Positions 34,349 to 45,283 of a stretch of 64,000 nucleotides of DNA are shown piece after piece. The stretch is from contig NZ_AP027291.1 of the NCBI RefSeq assembly GCF_030295745.1, forward strand, positions 1,364,001 through 1,428,000, given 5' to 3'. The notes under the pieces were generated by a model. The model was not told the DNA's origin. It saw nothing but the letters and a program-made list of their open reading frames with translations, and ran no database searches. Every line of letters begins with the position of its first letter. Positions within the stretch are counted from its first letter, which is position 1. Both the position numbers and the translations under genes were made by a program. The stretch comes from Mycolicibacterium sp. TUM20985 (GTDB lineage Bacteria; Actinomycetota; Actinomycetes; Mycobacteriales; Mycobacteriaceae).

Positions 34349-35587
34349 TCAGTTGACTGGACCGGGCACCGGGCCTACCGGGGGCAACGGCGGCGAAGCC
34401 TCCGCCGGCGGCGGGAACGGGGGGGCCGGGAAGAGCGGGGCCGGGAGCCGCAGAGCGGGTGGCGCCTCGGGCAGTGGAGCGGCCACCGGCTGCGGGGTCA
34501 GGCAGAAGACCTGGCAATTCTGCTGCGGCGCCACCGGAGCTTGTGGCGTCAGACAGAAGACCTGGCAATTCTGTTGGGGTGCAGCCGGAACGCCCGCGCC
34601 GGGGCCCGGCGGGAGGCCCAGCTGGTTGGCGCCGTTCACGTCCGCCAGCGCCAGCGAGGCGAGCGGGTCGTTGGCGGGCAGCCCGATGCCGGGGCCAAGA
34701 CCCTCCGGGTTGGCGACGAGGTGGGTGTCCCCGATCGGCGGGGCAGCCCCGATCGGCGGGAGATTGACCGGCACGACCCCCGTGGCGTAGGCGGCCGCCC
34801 AGCCAAGCACGTTCTGCGCGTAAGCCATCGAGTTGTTGTAGCGCAGGATCGCCGACAGCACCTGCGAGCGGTCGCGCAGGTTCAGATTGCCGCTGCACAG
34901 ATACCGGGCGGCGCCCAGCGACGCGTCGTACAGGTTCTGGATGTCGGCCTTGCCGTCGCCGTTGGCGTCCGACGCATACCGGGCCCACGTGCCGGGCAGG
35001 AACTGCATTGGGCCCATTGCCCTGGCGTAGGTGACACGGCCCGCCTGGACGCTCTGCACGATGACCTCGTTGCCCGCGAGGGTGCCGTCGAGCGAGGGAC
35101 CGAAGATGCCCTGAACCGGCGTGCCCTGCGGGTCGGTGGCGCCGCCGTTGGCGTGCACCGACTCGATGCGACCGATACCCGCCAACAGGTTCCAGCTGAC
35201 CCCGCAGCCGGGATACGCCGTGGCCATCATGCGCTCGGCATTGCGGTAGGCACTCAGTGCAATGGCCGGAATGCGAAGGCTGCCAGGCGAACTCACGACG
35301 ATCGACGGTGGAGGAGCGGACAGGTTGGCGATGGCGAAGCGAAAAGGGGTCGGTGCTTTGGGGGCCGCGATGACGACCACGCCTGCGTCGTCACCGGTCC
35401 TGGCCACCGCAGCCAGCGGGGTGATGCCGTCGTCGGCGACGGCATGCCTCGGCGCCGGAGCCGACGCACCCACCGCCAGCACCAGGACCAGCGGAGCGAT
35501 TACCGCAACCCCGAAGGCAGGCGTGCGCATGACACGACCCGCTCGACGTCGCACGTTTGCGTAGGCAGAGCCGCCTCCGATGTGCAC
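34349..35587 (-). CDS. Secreted lytic transglycosylase-like protein (Rv1230c-like)
   Basis: 412 residues: N-terminal membrane/signal segment (about 22-45), then an MltB/SLT-type domain with LLAGIGRIESVHANGG (Glu as likely catalytic acid), YARAMGPMQFLPGTWARYASDANGDG and AARYLCSGN. It should cleave or bind peptidoglycan outside the membrane. The tail is Pro-rich and has a duplicated APQQNCQVFCLTPQ motif, giving four Cys. GTG 35587 gives MHIGGGSAYANV; ATG 35530 is an alternative. Confidence 0.8.
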   Translation of the reverse strand: MHIGGGSAYANVRRRAGRVMRTPAFGVAVIAPLVLVLAVGASAPAPRHAVADDGITPLAAVARTGDDAGVVVIAAPKAPTPFRFAIANLSAPPPSIVVSSPGSLRIPAIALSAYRNAERMMATAYPGCGVSWNLLAGIGRIESVHANGGATDPQGTPVQGIFGPSLDGTLAGNEVIVQSVQAGRVTYARAMGPMQFLPGTWARYASDANGDGKADIQNLYDASLGAARYLCSGNLNLRDRSQVLSAILRYNNSMAYAQNVLGWAAAYATGVVPVNLPPIGAAPPIGDTHLVANPEGLGPGIGLPANDPLASLALADVNGANQLGLPPGPGAGVPAAPQQNCQVFCLTPQAPVAPQQNCQVFCLTPQPVAAPLPEAPPALRLPAPLFPAPPFPPPAEASPPLPPVGPVPGPVN

Positions 35588-35693
35588 TCGACCGTCCTAG
35601 ATCCGCGATGACCAAACCGCCGTCGGCAAACACCGGCAACGTTGTGAACCACGTCACCATACCGACTCGTGTGGCGCGTGTTGCAGCAATGGT

Positions 35694-36230
35694 CTAGACG
35701 GGCTCATCCCAGTTGCGCGGGGTCTTGGAGCCCGTCTGCTTCTTGGGCTTCCTGGACCGCAATTCGTCCAGCAACTCACGCACTTCCTCGAGCTCGCGAC
35801 GGAGGTAGTCGCGGGTGACGACCTCACCGACCGCGATGCGCAGCGCAGCGATTTCCCGCGCGAGGTACTCGGTGTCCGCCTTGGTCTGCTCGGCCCTGCG
35901 CCGATCCTCCTCCAGCGAGACCTTGTCGCGGTTCTCCTGACGGTTCTGCGCCAGCAGGATCAGAGGCGCGGCATACGCCGCCTGGGTGGAGAACGCGAGA
36001 TTCAGCAGGATGAACGGGTACGGGTCCCATTGCAGACTGACCGCGAACACGTTCAACGCGATCCACACGATCACGAGGACGGTTTGCATGGCGAGGTAGC
36101 GGCCGGTGCCGAGGAACCGCGCGATCGACTCGCTGACACGGCCGACGGCCTCGATGTCCACCCGCGGCGTGAACCGCCTGCGACGCGTCCTGGGGGTGTC
36201 GAGCCGCTGCCGCGACGACAGGTCGCTCAC
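35694..36230 (-). CDS. DUF1003 membrane protein (Rv1231c-like)
   Basis: 178 residues with two membrane segments in the middle (YLAMQTVLVIVWIALNVFAV and PFILLNLAFSTQAAYAAPLI), the DUF1003 core WDPYPFILLNL and QNRQENRD, then a long charged helix (EEDRRRAEQTKADTEYLAREI) that is probably a coiled coil. Function unknown. The GTG overlaps the stop of the MgtE-N/CBS gene, so translation is coupled; a joint role in metal handling is plausible but unproven. Confidence 0.85.
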   Translation of the reverse strand: MSDLSSRQRLDTPRTRRRRFTPRVDIEAVGRVSESIARFLGTGRYLAMQTVLVIVWIALNVFAVSLQWDPYPFILLNLAFSTQAAYAAPLILLAQNRQENRDKVSLEEDRRRAEQTKADTEYLAREIAALRIAVGEVVTRDYLRRELEEVRELLDELRSRKPKKQTGSKTPRNWDEPV

Positions 36231-37549
36231 GACGGCTGTCCGGACGTCGCCGTTTCGGTCAGTTCATCCGGGCCGGGCAATTCGGGATCCTCCGGCCGGG
36301 CGCGCCAATCGTGCGGTAGCAGGTGGTCCAGGACGTCGTCGACGGTGACGGCACCGAGCAGGTGCTTCTCGTCGTCGACCACGGGGCCGCAGACCAGGTT
36401 GTAGGCAGCGAAGTAGCGCGTCACCGCGGCCAACGTCGTCTCCGGATCGAGGCTCGGCAGATCGGAGTCCATGATGCCGCTCACCAGGGCTGCGGGCGGC
36501 TCGCGCAGCAGGCGTTGCAGGTGCACGCAGCCGAGGTAGCGACCCGTCGGAGTGGCGGTCGGTGGCCGCACGACGAAGACCAGCGAGGCGAGGGCCGGGG
36601 TCAGCTCGGGGTCCCGCACCCGGGCCAACGCCTCCGCCACCGTCGTCCCCGACCCGAGCACGACGGGTTCCGGGGTCATCAGGCCACCCGCGGTGTCCGG
36701 GGAGTGCTTCAGCAGTCGCCGCACCGGCTCGGAGTCCTCGGGATCCATTCGCGCCAGCAGCGCCTCGGCCGCCGAGGCACCCAACTCGCCGAGCAGGTCG
36801 GCCGCGTCGTCGGGATCCATGGCCTCGAGGACGTCGGCGGCGCGCTCGGGTTCGAGCCGTTCCAGCAGATCGGCCTGTTCGCTCTCGGGAAGCTCCTGCA
36901 GGACGTCGGCGAGACGTTCGTCGTCGAGCGCGTTGACGACCTCGTGGCGACGCTTGGCGGGCAGGTCCCGGATGGCGTCGGCGACGACGATGGGCCGCTG
37001 CCCCTGGAACTGCGCCAAGAGGTAGGCGACGCCCTGGCCGGGCAAGGCCATCGCCGAATGGGTGAGGCCGGTCACGTTCTGCCAGTCGACGATGTGGACG
37101 GCCGTGCGGCGGCCGAGCCTGCGGTGGCTGCGAACCGCGACCCTGGTCACCACCCAGTCCCTGGTGCGGATCTGCTCGATCGCGAGGTCGACGACGACGA
37201 GGTCGACGCCGGCGAGTTCCTCGAGCTCTGGATCCTCCACGCGCACGCGGGTGTCGAGCACCTGGCCGAAGACCAGCACCTCACCTGGCCGCTGCGTGAA
37301 GCGGCGCAGCGACACGTTGGCGGTGGTGAGTGTCACGGCATTCGGTTCGATCGCCGTGACCCGCAGGAGGCCGACGAAAATCCTTCGGCGCGTGAGCAAC
37401 TCGACGACGAGCCCCAGGACGCGCGGTTGTTGTTTGCCGATACCGATGCTGATCACCACATCACGCACACGTCCGATCGACTCGCCGTCGGGGCCGAGCA
37501 CCAACATCCCCGAGAGTCGGGCCGCATAGACCCTGTTCACCGCCACCAT
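36227..37549 (-). CDS. PRC-barrel/MgtE-N/CBS protein without a transporter domain (Rv1232c-like)
   Basis: 440 residues. Order: PRC-barrel-like N-terminus (MLVLGPDGESIGRVRDVV), a second similar barrel, the MgtE N-terminal superhelix (about 200-290, with repeated LERLEPERAADVLEAMDPDDAADLL) and a CBS pair (GLMTPEPVVLGSGTTVAEAL to VTVDDVLDHLL). MgtE Mg2+ channels have this gating module before a membrane domain; here the membrane part is missing. It may be a soluble Mg2+ sensor, possibly for the DUF1003 protein or CorA encoded nearby. The ATG overlaps the divergent lyase region by 2 nt. Confidence 0.85.
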   Translation of the reverse strand: MVAVNRVYAARLSGMLVLGPDGESIGRVRDVVISIGIGKQQPRVLGLVVELLTRRRIFVGLLRVTAIEPNAVTLTTANVSLRRFTQRPGEVLVFGQVLDTRVRVEDPELEELAGVDLVVVDLAIEQIRTRDWVVTRVAVRSHRRLGRRTAVHIVDWQNVTGLTHSAMALPGQGVAYLLAQFQGQRPIVVADAIRDLPAKRRHEVVNALDDERLADVLQELPESEQADLLERLEPERAADVLEAMDPDDAADLLGELGASAAEALLARMDPEDSEPVRRLLKHSPDTAGGLMTPEPVVLGSGTTVAEALARVRDPELTPALASLVFVVRPPTATPTGRYLGCVHLQRLLREPPAALVSGIMDSDLPSLDPETTLAAVTRYFAAYNLVCGPVVDDEKHLLGAVTVDDVLDHLLPHDWRARPEDPELPGPDELTETATSGQPS

Positions 37550-37574
37550 GTCACAAAGAGTAGAGAGTGAACCC

Positions 37575-38534
37575 GTGGAGAATCGATATCGCCCCCGTCG
37601 AACCTGCCTTTCGGTTCCTGGCAGTAACCCGAAGATGATCCAGAAGGCACGTGGGCTGGCCGCGGATCAGGTGTTCCTCGATCTCGAGGACTCGGTGGCG
37701 CCAGATGCCAAGGCGGAAGCCCGCGTTCAGGTGGCGGCGGGCTTGGCCGAGACGGGGTGGAGCGGACAGTTGCGTGGCGTCCGGGTCAACGATTGGACGA
37801 CGCCGTGGACGCACGCCGACGTCATCGAGGTGGTCGCAGCCGCGGGTGCCCACCTCGACGTAGTGGTGCTCCCGAAGGTGACCGACGTCGCCCACGTCCA
37901 CGCCCTCGACCTACTGCTCACCCAACTCGAGCACATCCACGGTTTGCCGGTGGGGCGCATCGGCATCGAGGCGCAGATCGAGAACGCACAGGGACTGACC
38001 AACGTCGACGCCATCGCCGCGGGACCGCGGGTGCAGGCGCTGGTGCTCGGCCCCGCCGACATGATGGCGAGCCTGAACATGCGCACGCTCGTGGTCGGCG
38101 AGCAACCCGAGGGGTACGACGTCGGCGATGCCTACCACCACGTGTTCATGCGGATCCTGATCGCCGCGCGCGCCCAGGGCATCAACGCGATCGACGGCCC
38201 GTTCCTGAAGGTGCGCGACGTCGAGGGCTTCCGCCGGGTGGCCGGGCGCGCAGCGGCGCTGGGGTACGACGGCAAATGGGTCTTGCACCCGGATCAGATC
38301 GCGGCAGGCAACGAGATCTTCAGCCCCCGCCAGGACGACTACGACCACGCCGAACTGATCCTGGAAGCCTACGAATGGCACACGTCGCGGGTCGGTGGCG
38401 CCAGGGGTGCGGTGATGCTCGGTGACGAGATGATCGACGAGGCGAGTCGCAAGATGGCCCTGGTCGTCGCGGGCAAGGGCCGGGCCGCTGGGATGGCGCG
38501 CACCTCGGCCCCCTTCGTACCGCCCGGTCAGTAG
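37575..38534 (+). CDS. HpcH/HpaI-family CoA ester lyase (CitE/malyl-CoA lyase-like)
   Basis: TIM-barrel aldolase family acting on CoA esters such as malyl-CoA or citramalyl-CoA. Motifs: RRTCLSVPGSNPKMI, FLDLEDSVAPDAK (metal-binding Glu/Asp), IEAQIENAQGL, LVLGPADM and GKWVLHPDQI. 319 residues from the GTG at 37575 (MENRYRPRRT), which matches the family start; the ATG at 37548 adds nine non-conserved residues and overlaps the divergent gene. The real substrate (malyl-CoA, citramalyl-CoA or thioesterase activity) cannot be told. Confidence 0.85.
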   Translation: MENRYRPRRTCLSVPGSNPKMIQKARGLAADQVFLDLEDSVAPDAKAEARVQVAAGLAETGWSGQLRGVRVNDWTTPWTHADVIEVVAAAGAHLDVVVLPKVTDVAHVHALDLLLTQLEHIHGLPVGRIGIEAQIENAQGLTNVDAIAAGPRVQALVLGPADMMASLNMRTLVVGEQPEGYDVGDAYHHVFMRILIAARAQGINAIDGPFLKVRDVEGFRRVAGRAAALGYDGKWVLHPDQIAAGNEIFSPRQDDYDHAELILEAYEWHTSRVGGARGAVMLGDEMIDEASRKMALVVAGKGRAAGMARTSAPFVPPGQ

Positions 38535-39046
38535 CCGATCGGCGGCGACGTGGATGCGACCGCGAAGAAGAAGATGATGACGACGACGTACAGCAGCCAC
38601 CCCACCACGGAGAGTGCGCCGACGATGACGCCCGCCAGGGCCATGCCGTAGCCCTCCTGACCGGTCTGCTTCGTCTCGCGCATCGCGATGACGCCGAGGA
38701 TCAGCCCGACGACGGAGGGCACGCCGCAGAAGAACAGTCCCGCCAGTGAGGTGACGAGCGAGCCGATGGCCTTGCCGTTGGTACCCGACGGCCGAACCTG
38801 GGCGTAGGGGTCATAGCCGCCGTAGCCGTAGCCGCCGGCGTAGGGCGGCGGGTAACCCGGTGGCGGCAGGCCGGGTGGCGGGTACCCCGACTGCGGGTAG
38901 GCAGGCGGCGGGTAGGCGGGCGGTGGGTAGCCGGGCTGGGCGAACTCCGTCGGATAGTCCACTGGCGCATGAGGATCCGGTGGCACGGAGTCCTCGAGCG
39001 GCGGGAATTCCTGGCCGCGGCTCGGCTCTTCGGGCCCGGTGCTCAC
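38528..39046 (-). CDS. Pro/Tyr-rich DUF4190 membrane protein
   Basis: 172 residues: an N-terminal Pro/Tyr-rich segment with GYPPPAYPPP-type repeats (about 40-80), then a DUF4190 pair of membrane helices (AIGSLVTSLAGLFFCGVPSVVGLILGVIA and GVIVGALSVVGWLLYVVVII). Such proteins are common in mycobacteria, function unknown. The GTG overlaps the stop of the upstream DUF4190 gene (GTGA), and the 3' end overlaps the convergent lyase by 7 nt. Confidence 0.8.
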   Translation of the reverse strand: MSTGPEEPSRGQEFPPLEDSVPPDPHAPVDYPTEFAQPGYPPPAYPPPAYPQSGYPPPGLPPPGYPPPYAGGYGYGGYDPYAQVRPSGTNGKAIGSLVTSLAGLFFCGVPSVVGLILGVIAMRETKQTGQEGYGMALAGVIVGALSVVGWLLYVVVIIFFFAVASTSPPIGY

Positions 39047-39363
39047 GGCGCGCTCAGCTTCATCATGATTCCAATCATGCTCAACAACAGGGTGACGGCG
39101 CCGACCAGGATTCCACCGACCGCCAGGCCGCGGCCGTTCTCACCCGTCACCGCGACCTGATTCAGGGCGTAGACGCCGAGTCCGATGCCGATGATCGACC
39201 CGAGCCCGAACAGGCACACCACCGACGACACCAACGCGGCGATGGCCGTTCGATTGGTCCGGCTCGAGACCGGGGAGGATCCTGCGTCCTGCGGCATCGT
39301 CTCGGCAGGCGGTGCCATGGCCTGACCTGCCGCATCACCGGGAAGGCTGCCCGGACGAATCAT
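39043..39363 (-). CDS. DUF4190-like small membrane protein
   Basis: 106 residues: a 35-residue soluble N-terminus, then two or three membrane segments (AIAALVSSVVCLFGLGSIIGIGLGVYAL, LAVGGILVGAVTLLLSMIGIMM). It resembles the following gene in fold and order, and the two are translationally coupled, so they probably function together or arose by duplication. Confidence 0.75.
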   Translation of the reverse strand: MIRPGSLPGDAAGQAMAPPAETMPQDAGSSPVSSRTNRTAIAALVSSVVCLFGLGSIIGIGLGVYALNQVAVTGENGRGLAVGGILVGAVTLLLSMIGIMMKLSAP

Positions 39364-39510
39364 GGGGCCAACCTACCGCAGCCGAGCAGCGGCGGCGTTC
39401 ATGGGAGTTCGGCACCTATCGCGGCCGTCGGGCGTTGACAATGAACGTCGACCATGAAGATGCGCCGATGATGCGGCACCACTCGACCACGACATGACAG
39501 GGACCAGAAG

Positions 39511-40023
39511 ATGACGAACCCACTTCAGAATCCAGGAAGAGCTGGACAGAATCCGGGGCGTGGTGGTTTTGCTGGGCTGCCGACTCCGCCGAAGGGTTGG
39601 CCGATCGGCTCGTATCCGACCTACGCCGAGGCGCAGCGCGCGGTGGACTACCTTTCGGATCAAGAGTTTCCGGTGCAGCAGGTGACGATCGTCGGCGTCG
39701 ACCTGATGCAGGTCGAACGGGTGACCGGACGGCTCACGTGGCCGCGGGTGCTTGGAGGCGGCGCGTTGACCGGCGCGTGGCTGGGTCTGTTCATCGGGCT
39801 CGTGCTCGGCTTCTTCGGTCCCAGCCCGTGGGGCGCCCTCATCGCGGGTCTGCTGGCCGGTGTGTGCTTCGGACTCATCACGTCGGGATTGCAATACGCG
39901 ATGGCGCGGGGCACAAGAGATTTCAGCTCGACGATGCAGCTGGTGGCCGGACGTTACGACGTGCTGTGCGACCCGCAGAGTGCCGAGCAGGGGCGAGACT
40001 TGCTGGCGCGCTTGACCATTTGA
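39511..40023 (+). CDS. General-stress-type membrane protein (Rv1234-like)
   Basis: 170 residues with the N-terminal general-stress-protein-17M-like domain (IGSYPTYAEAQRAVDYLSDQEFPVQQVTIVGVDLMQVERVTGRLT) followed by two Gly-rich membrane helices (about 90-130). Corresponds to Rv1234, located just upstream of lpqY. Function unknown. 145 nt separate it from lpqY, so it is probably not part of that operon. Confidence 0.8.
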   Translation: MTNPLQNPGRAGQNPGRGGFAGLPTPPKGWPIGSYPTYAEAQRAVDYLSDQEFPVQQVTIVGVDLMQVERVTGRLTWPRVLGGGALTGAWLGLFIGLVLGFFGPSPWGALIAGLLAGVCFGLITSGLQYAMARGTRDFSSTMQLVAGRYDVLCDPQSAEQGRDLLARLTI

Positions 40024-40147
40024 CGGGTGCGGACGCCCCATCGCCGAGGATGCGCCGAGGTTGCTGCCGCGTCACGATTTCGATGCAGCAGCGCGGAAGT
40101 GTTGCACATCACGCATGATTCGCTCTACGGTTTGCCCGCGGGGGTGA

Positions 40148-42494
<2,347 letters not shown>

Positions 42495-42498
<4 letters not shown>

Positions 42499-43331
42499 GC
42501 GAGCGGGTGGGTGGCGGTCGCGCCTCGGGCTGGGCCGTCGTCAACGCCGTGGTGGTGATCTACGCGCTGTTCCCCGTGCTGTGGATTCTGTCCTTGTCGC
42601 TGAAGCCGACGTCAACGGTGAAGGACGGCAACCTGATTCCGTCGCAGATCACCTTCGACAACTACAAGGCGATCTTCACCGGCAACATCTTCACCTCGGC
42701 GTTGGTCAACTCGATCGGCATCGGCCTGATCACCACGGTGATCGCCGTCGTCGTCGGAGGCATGGCCGCCTACGCGATCGCGCGCCTGGCGTTCCCCGGG
42801 AAGCGTGCGTTGGTCGGGGTGGCCTTGCTCATCGCCATGTTTCCCCAAATCTCGCTCGTGACTCCGCTTTTCAACATCGAACGCAAGATCGGCCTGTTCG
42901 ACACCTGGCCCGGTCTCATCATTCCCTACATCACGTTCGCGCTGCCGTTGGCGATCTACACCATGTCGGCCTTCTTCAAGGAGATCCCGTGGGATCTGGA
43001 GAAGGCGGCCAAGATGGACGGGGCGACACCGGGTCAGGCGTTCCGCAAGGTGATCGCACCACTCGCGGCGCCCGGTATCGTCACCGCGGCCATCCTGGTC
43101 TTCATCTTCGCGTGGAACGATCTGCTTCTCGCCTTGTCCCTAACGGCGACCGAGCGGGCCATCACGGCGCCCGTGGCCATCGCGAACTTCACGGGCAGTT
43201 CGCAATTCGAGGAGCCGACCGGTTCGATTGCGGCGGGCGCAATGGTGATCACGGTGCCGATCGTCATCTTCGTACTAATCTTCCAACGACGGATCGTTGC
43301 CGGTCTGACGTCCGGAGCGGTGAAGGGGTAG
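42495..43331 (+). CDS. sugB: Trehalose importer permease SugB
   Basis: MalG-type permease, 278 residues with six membrane helices and the EAA motif [29 protein letters not shown]. Forms the SugA-SugB pore. Starts in the ATGA overlap with sugA; sugC follows after 12 nt. Confidence 0.93.
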
Positions 43332-43343
43332 GCGGGTTTTCTT

Positions 43344-44516
43344 ATGGCCGAGATCGTGTTGGACCACGTGACGAAGAGTTACGCAGGAGGCGCGGCGGCG
43401 GTGAAGGACCTGTCGATCACCATCGCCGACGGTGAATTCGTCATCCTCGTCGGACCGTCGGGGTGCGGGAAGTCGACCACCCTGAACATGATCGCCGGCC
43501 TCGAGGACATCAGCTCCGGCGAACTGCGGATCGGCGGCGACCGGGTCAACGAGAAGGCGGCCAAGGACCGCGACATCGCCATGGTGTTCCAGTCGTATGC
43601 GCTGTACCCGCACATGACCGTCCGGCAGAACATCGCGTTCCCGTTGACCCTGGCGAAGATGAGCAAGGCCGACATCGCGACGAAGGTCGACGAGACGGCC
43701 AAGATCCTCGACCTAACCGAACTGCTGGACCGCAGACCGGCTCAGCTATCGGGTGGACAGCGTCAGCGTGTGGCGATGGGGCGCGCAATCATCCGCAATC
43801 CCAAGGCCTTTCTGATGGATGAGCCATTGTCCAACCTGGACGCAAAGCTCAGAGTCCAGATGCGGGCTGAGATCGCGCGACTACAACACCGACTCGGCAC
43901 CACGACCGTCTACGTCACCCACGACCAGACCGAGGCGATGACGCTCGGGGACCGCGTCGTCGTGATGCTGGCCGGTGTGGTGCAGCAGATCGGTACGCCC
44001 GACGAGCTGTACCACCGGCCGGCCAATCTGTTCGTCGCCGGCTTCATCGGGTCGCCGTCGATGAACTTCTTCCCCGCCTCCCTGACCGACGTCGGCGTGC
44101 GGCTGCCCTTCGGCGACATCACGCTGACCACCGAGGTGCACGACATGCTGGCGCGACATCCCGAGCCCGCCAACGTGATCGTCGGCGTCCGGCCGGAGTA
44201 TCTCGAGGATGCCGCGTTGATCGACACCTACGCCAGGATCCGCGCGCTGACCTTCCCGGTGTCGGTGGACCTGGTCGAGTCGCTCGGGTCGGACAAGTAC
44301 CTCCACTTCCGCACCGAGGGCGGGGGCGCACGGTCGGCCCAGCTCGCGGAGTTGGTCACGGAGTCCGGCACGAGTGAGAATCAGTTCGTGGCAAGGGTTC
44401 CGGCGGAGTCGAAGGTGCTGGCGGGGCAGACCGCCGAGTTGGCGTTCGACACCTCCAAGCTGACGCTCTTCGATGCGGATACGGGTGCCAACCTGTCGAT
44501 CCCGCCTGCCCCGTGA
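43344..44516 (+). CDS. sugC: Trehalose importer ATPase SugC
   Basis: MalK/UgpC-type ATPase: Walker A GPSGCGKST (about 38), signature LSGGQRQRV, Walker B FLMDEPLSNLD, H-loop VTHDQTEA, and a C-terminal TOBE-type regulatory region (about 240-390). 390 residues. Its stop overlaps the next GTG by 4 nt, adding a fifth gene to the operon. Confidence 0.93.
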   Translation: MAEIVLDHVTKSYAGGAAAVKDLSITIADGEFVILVGPSGCGKSTTLNMIAGLEDISSGELRIGGDRVNEKAAKDRDIAMVFQSYALYPHMTVRQNIAFPLTLAKMSKADIATKVDETAKILDLTELLDRRPAQLSGGQRQRVAMGRAIIRNPKAFLMDEPLSNLDAKLRVQMRAEIARLQHRLGTTTVYVTHDQTEAMTLGDRVVVMLAGVVQQIGTPDELYHRPANLFVAGFIGSPSMNFFPASLTDVGVRLPFGDITLTTEVHDMLARHPEPANVIVGVRPEYLEDAALIDTYARIRALTFPVSVDLVESLGSDKYLHFRTEGGGARSAQLAELVTESGTSENQFVARVPAESKVLAGQTAELAFDTSKLTLFDADTGANLSIPPAP

Positions 44517-45106
44517 CCGACGTCCTCGACGAGGTCCGCGCACGACTGCGCGAGCACTTCGACCGGATCGGCGCCAGCGGTGAGCCCGCCGTCGCCAGCG
44601 TGACGTTCCTCGGTGCCGACTCCATCGACGTCCTGCGCTTCGGGCCGGATACCGACCGCGCGTATCACCATGTGTCGCTGGGCTGTTCGCGGTATCCGAT
44701 GCTCGATCCGACTGCGATGGTCGTCGACTCGCTCAATGGTCCGCGAGCCGAGGTCGTGGTCTCGCTGTGGGGGCCGACGCCGGCGGGCCTGGCGCGGTCG
44801 ATCGCGATCGTCGCGGCAACCCCCGCGGTCGAGGGTCTGGTGCTGGTGCCCGACGCGCTCGTCGACCTCGAGACGCCGTTGTGGGAGGCCGCACCGTTCA
44901 CGGCGGTGTTGTTGGGCCCCAGCGGTATCGACGACGTCGAGCTGCCCGCGCCCCATGATCCGGTCACGCTGCTGTCGGCGACGCCGATCACCCCGACGGA
45001 GGCGGCATGGGTGCGCCTCAAGGGTGCCGAAGCCATGCGGGAGGCGTGGCGCACCGACGGTGTCGACGTGCGTGATCCGCGACGGCGGGCGGCCAGCCCC
45101 ACCTGA
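44513..45106 (+). CDS. Suppressor-of-fused (SUFU) domain protein
   Basis: 197 residues with the bacterial SUFU pattern: YHHVSLGCSRYPML, PRAEVVVSLWGP, and later ELPAPHDPVTLLSATPITPTEAAWVRLKGAEAM. In bacteria SUFU domains often occur as immunity or scaffold proteins; a link to sugar uptake is not established. The GTG overlaps the sugC stop (GTGA), so it is co-translated with the trehalose importer. I do not recall a counterpart after sugC in M. tuberculosis. Confidence 0.7.
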   Translation: MTDVLDEVRARLREHFDRIGASGEPAVASVTFLGADSIDVLRFGPDTDRAYHHVSLGCSRYPMLDPTAMVVDSLNGPRAEVVVSLWGPTPAGLARSIAIVAATPAVEGLVLVPDALVDLETPLWEAAPFTAVLLGPSGIDDVELPAPHDPVTLLSATPITPTEAAWVRLKGAEAMREAWRTDGVDVRDPRRRAASPT

Positions 45107-45139
45107 TCGACTTGACGAGCGGACTGGAATCCGTATCCT

Positions 45140-45260
45140 CGGTGTCGAGGGGAGTACCCACCTCGCTTGAGATCGTCATTACGGCAGCCCCCTGCGGCTG
45201 CCCGGTCCAAGCACCGGCGACCGCCATCGAGGCGTGATCCGGTCGGGGAGACCTCCGGTG
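45140..45260 (+). ncRNA. Manganese (yybP-ykoY) riboswitch upstream of terC
   Basis: Shows the family's conserved pieces in order: GAGGGGAGTA (45147-45156), CGTCATTACGG (45174-45184), a GC hairpin (CAGCCCCCTGCGGCTG) and the 3' end GAGACCTC (45248-45255). GAGG and CCTC can form the closing helix P1. This class senses Mn2+ and commonly controls TerC/Alx and MntP exporters, as here. Confidence 0.85.
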
Positions 45261-45275
45261 TGATTTGACCGGAGG
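45252..45275 (+). promoter_or_regulatory. Expression platform: hairpin hiding the terC ribosome-binding site
   Basis: CCTCCGGT (45252-45259) can pair perfectly with ACCGGAGG (45268-45275), which holds the GGAGG of the terC GTG at 45284. The same CCTC also closes riboswitch helix P1, so Mn2+ binding should free the site and switch translation on. Confidence 0.7.
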
Positions 45276-45283
45276 AAACCGTC

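Noticed and set aside
34498..34580. Direct repeats considered as a CRISPR or tandem-repeat array
   Set aside because: Only two units, in frame, encoding a duplicated protein motif.
38820..38950. Repetitive GC-rich tract considered as a DNA repeat array
   Set aside because: It is the coding sequence of a PPPGYPPP-type protein region.
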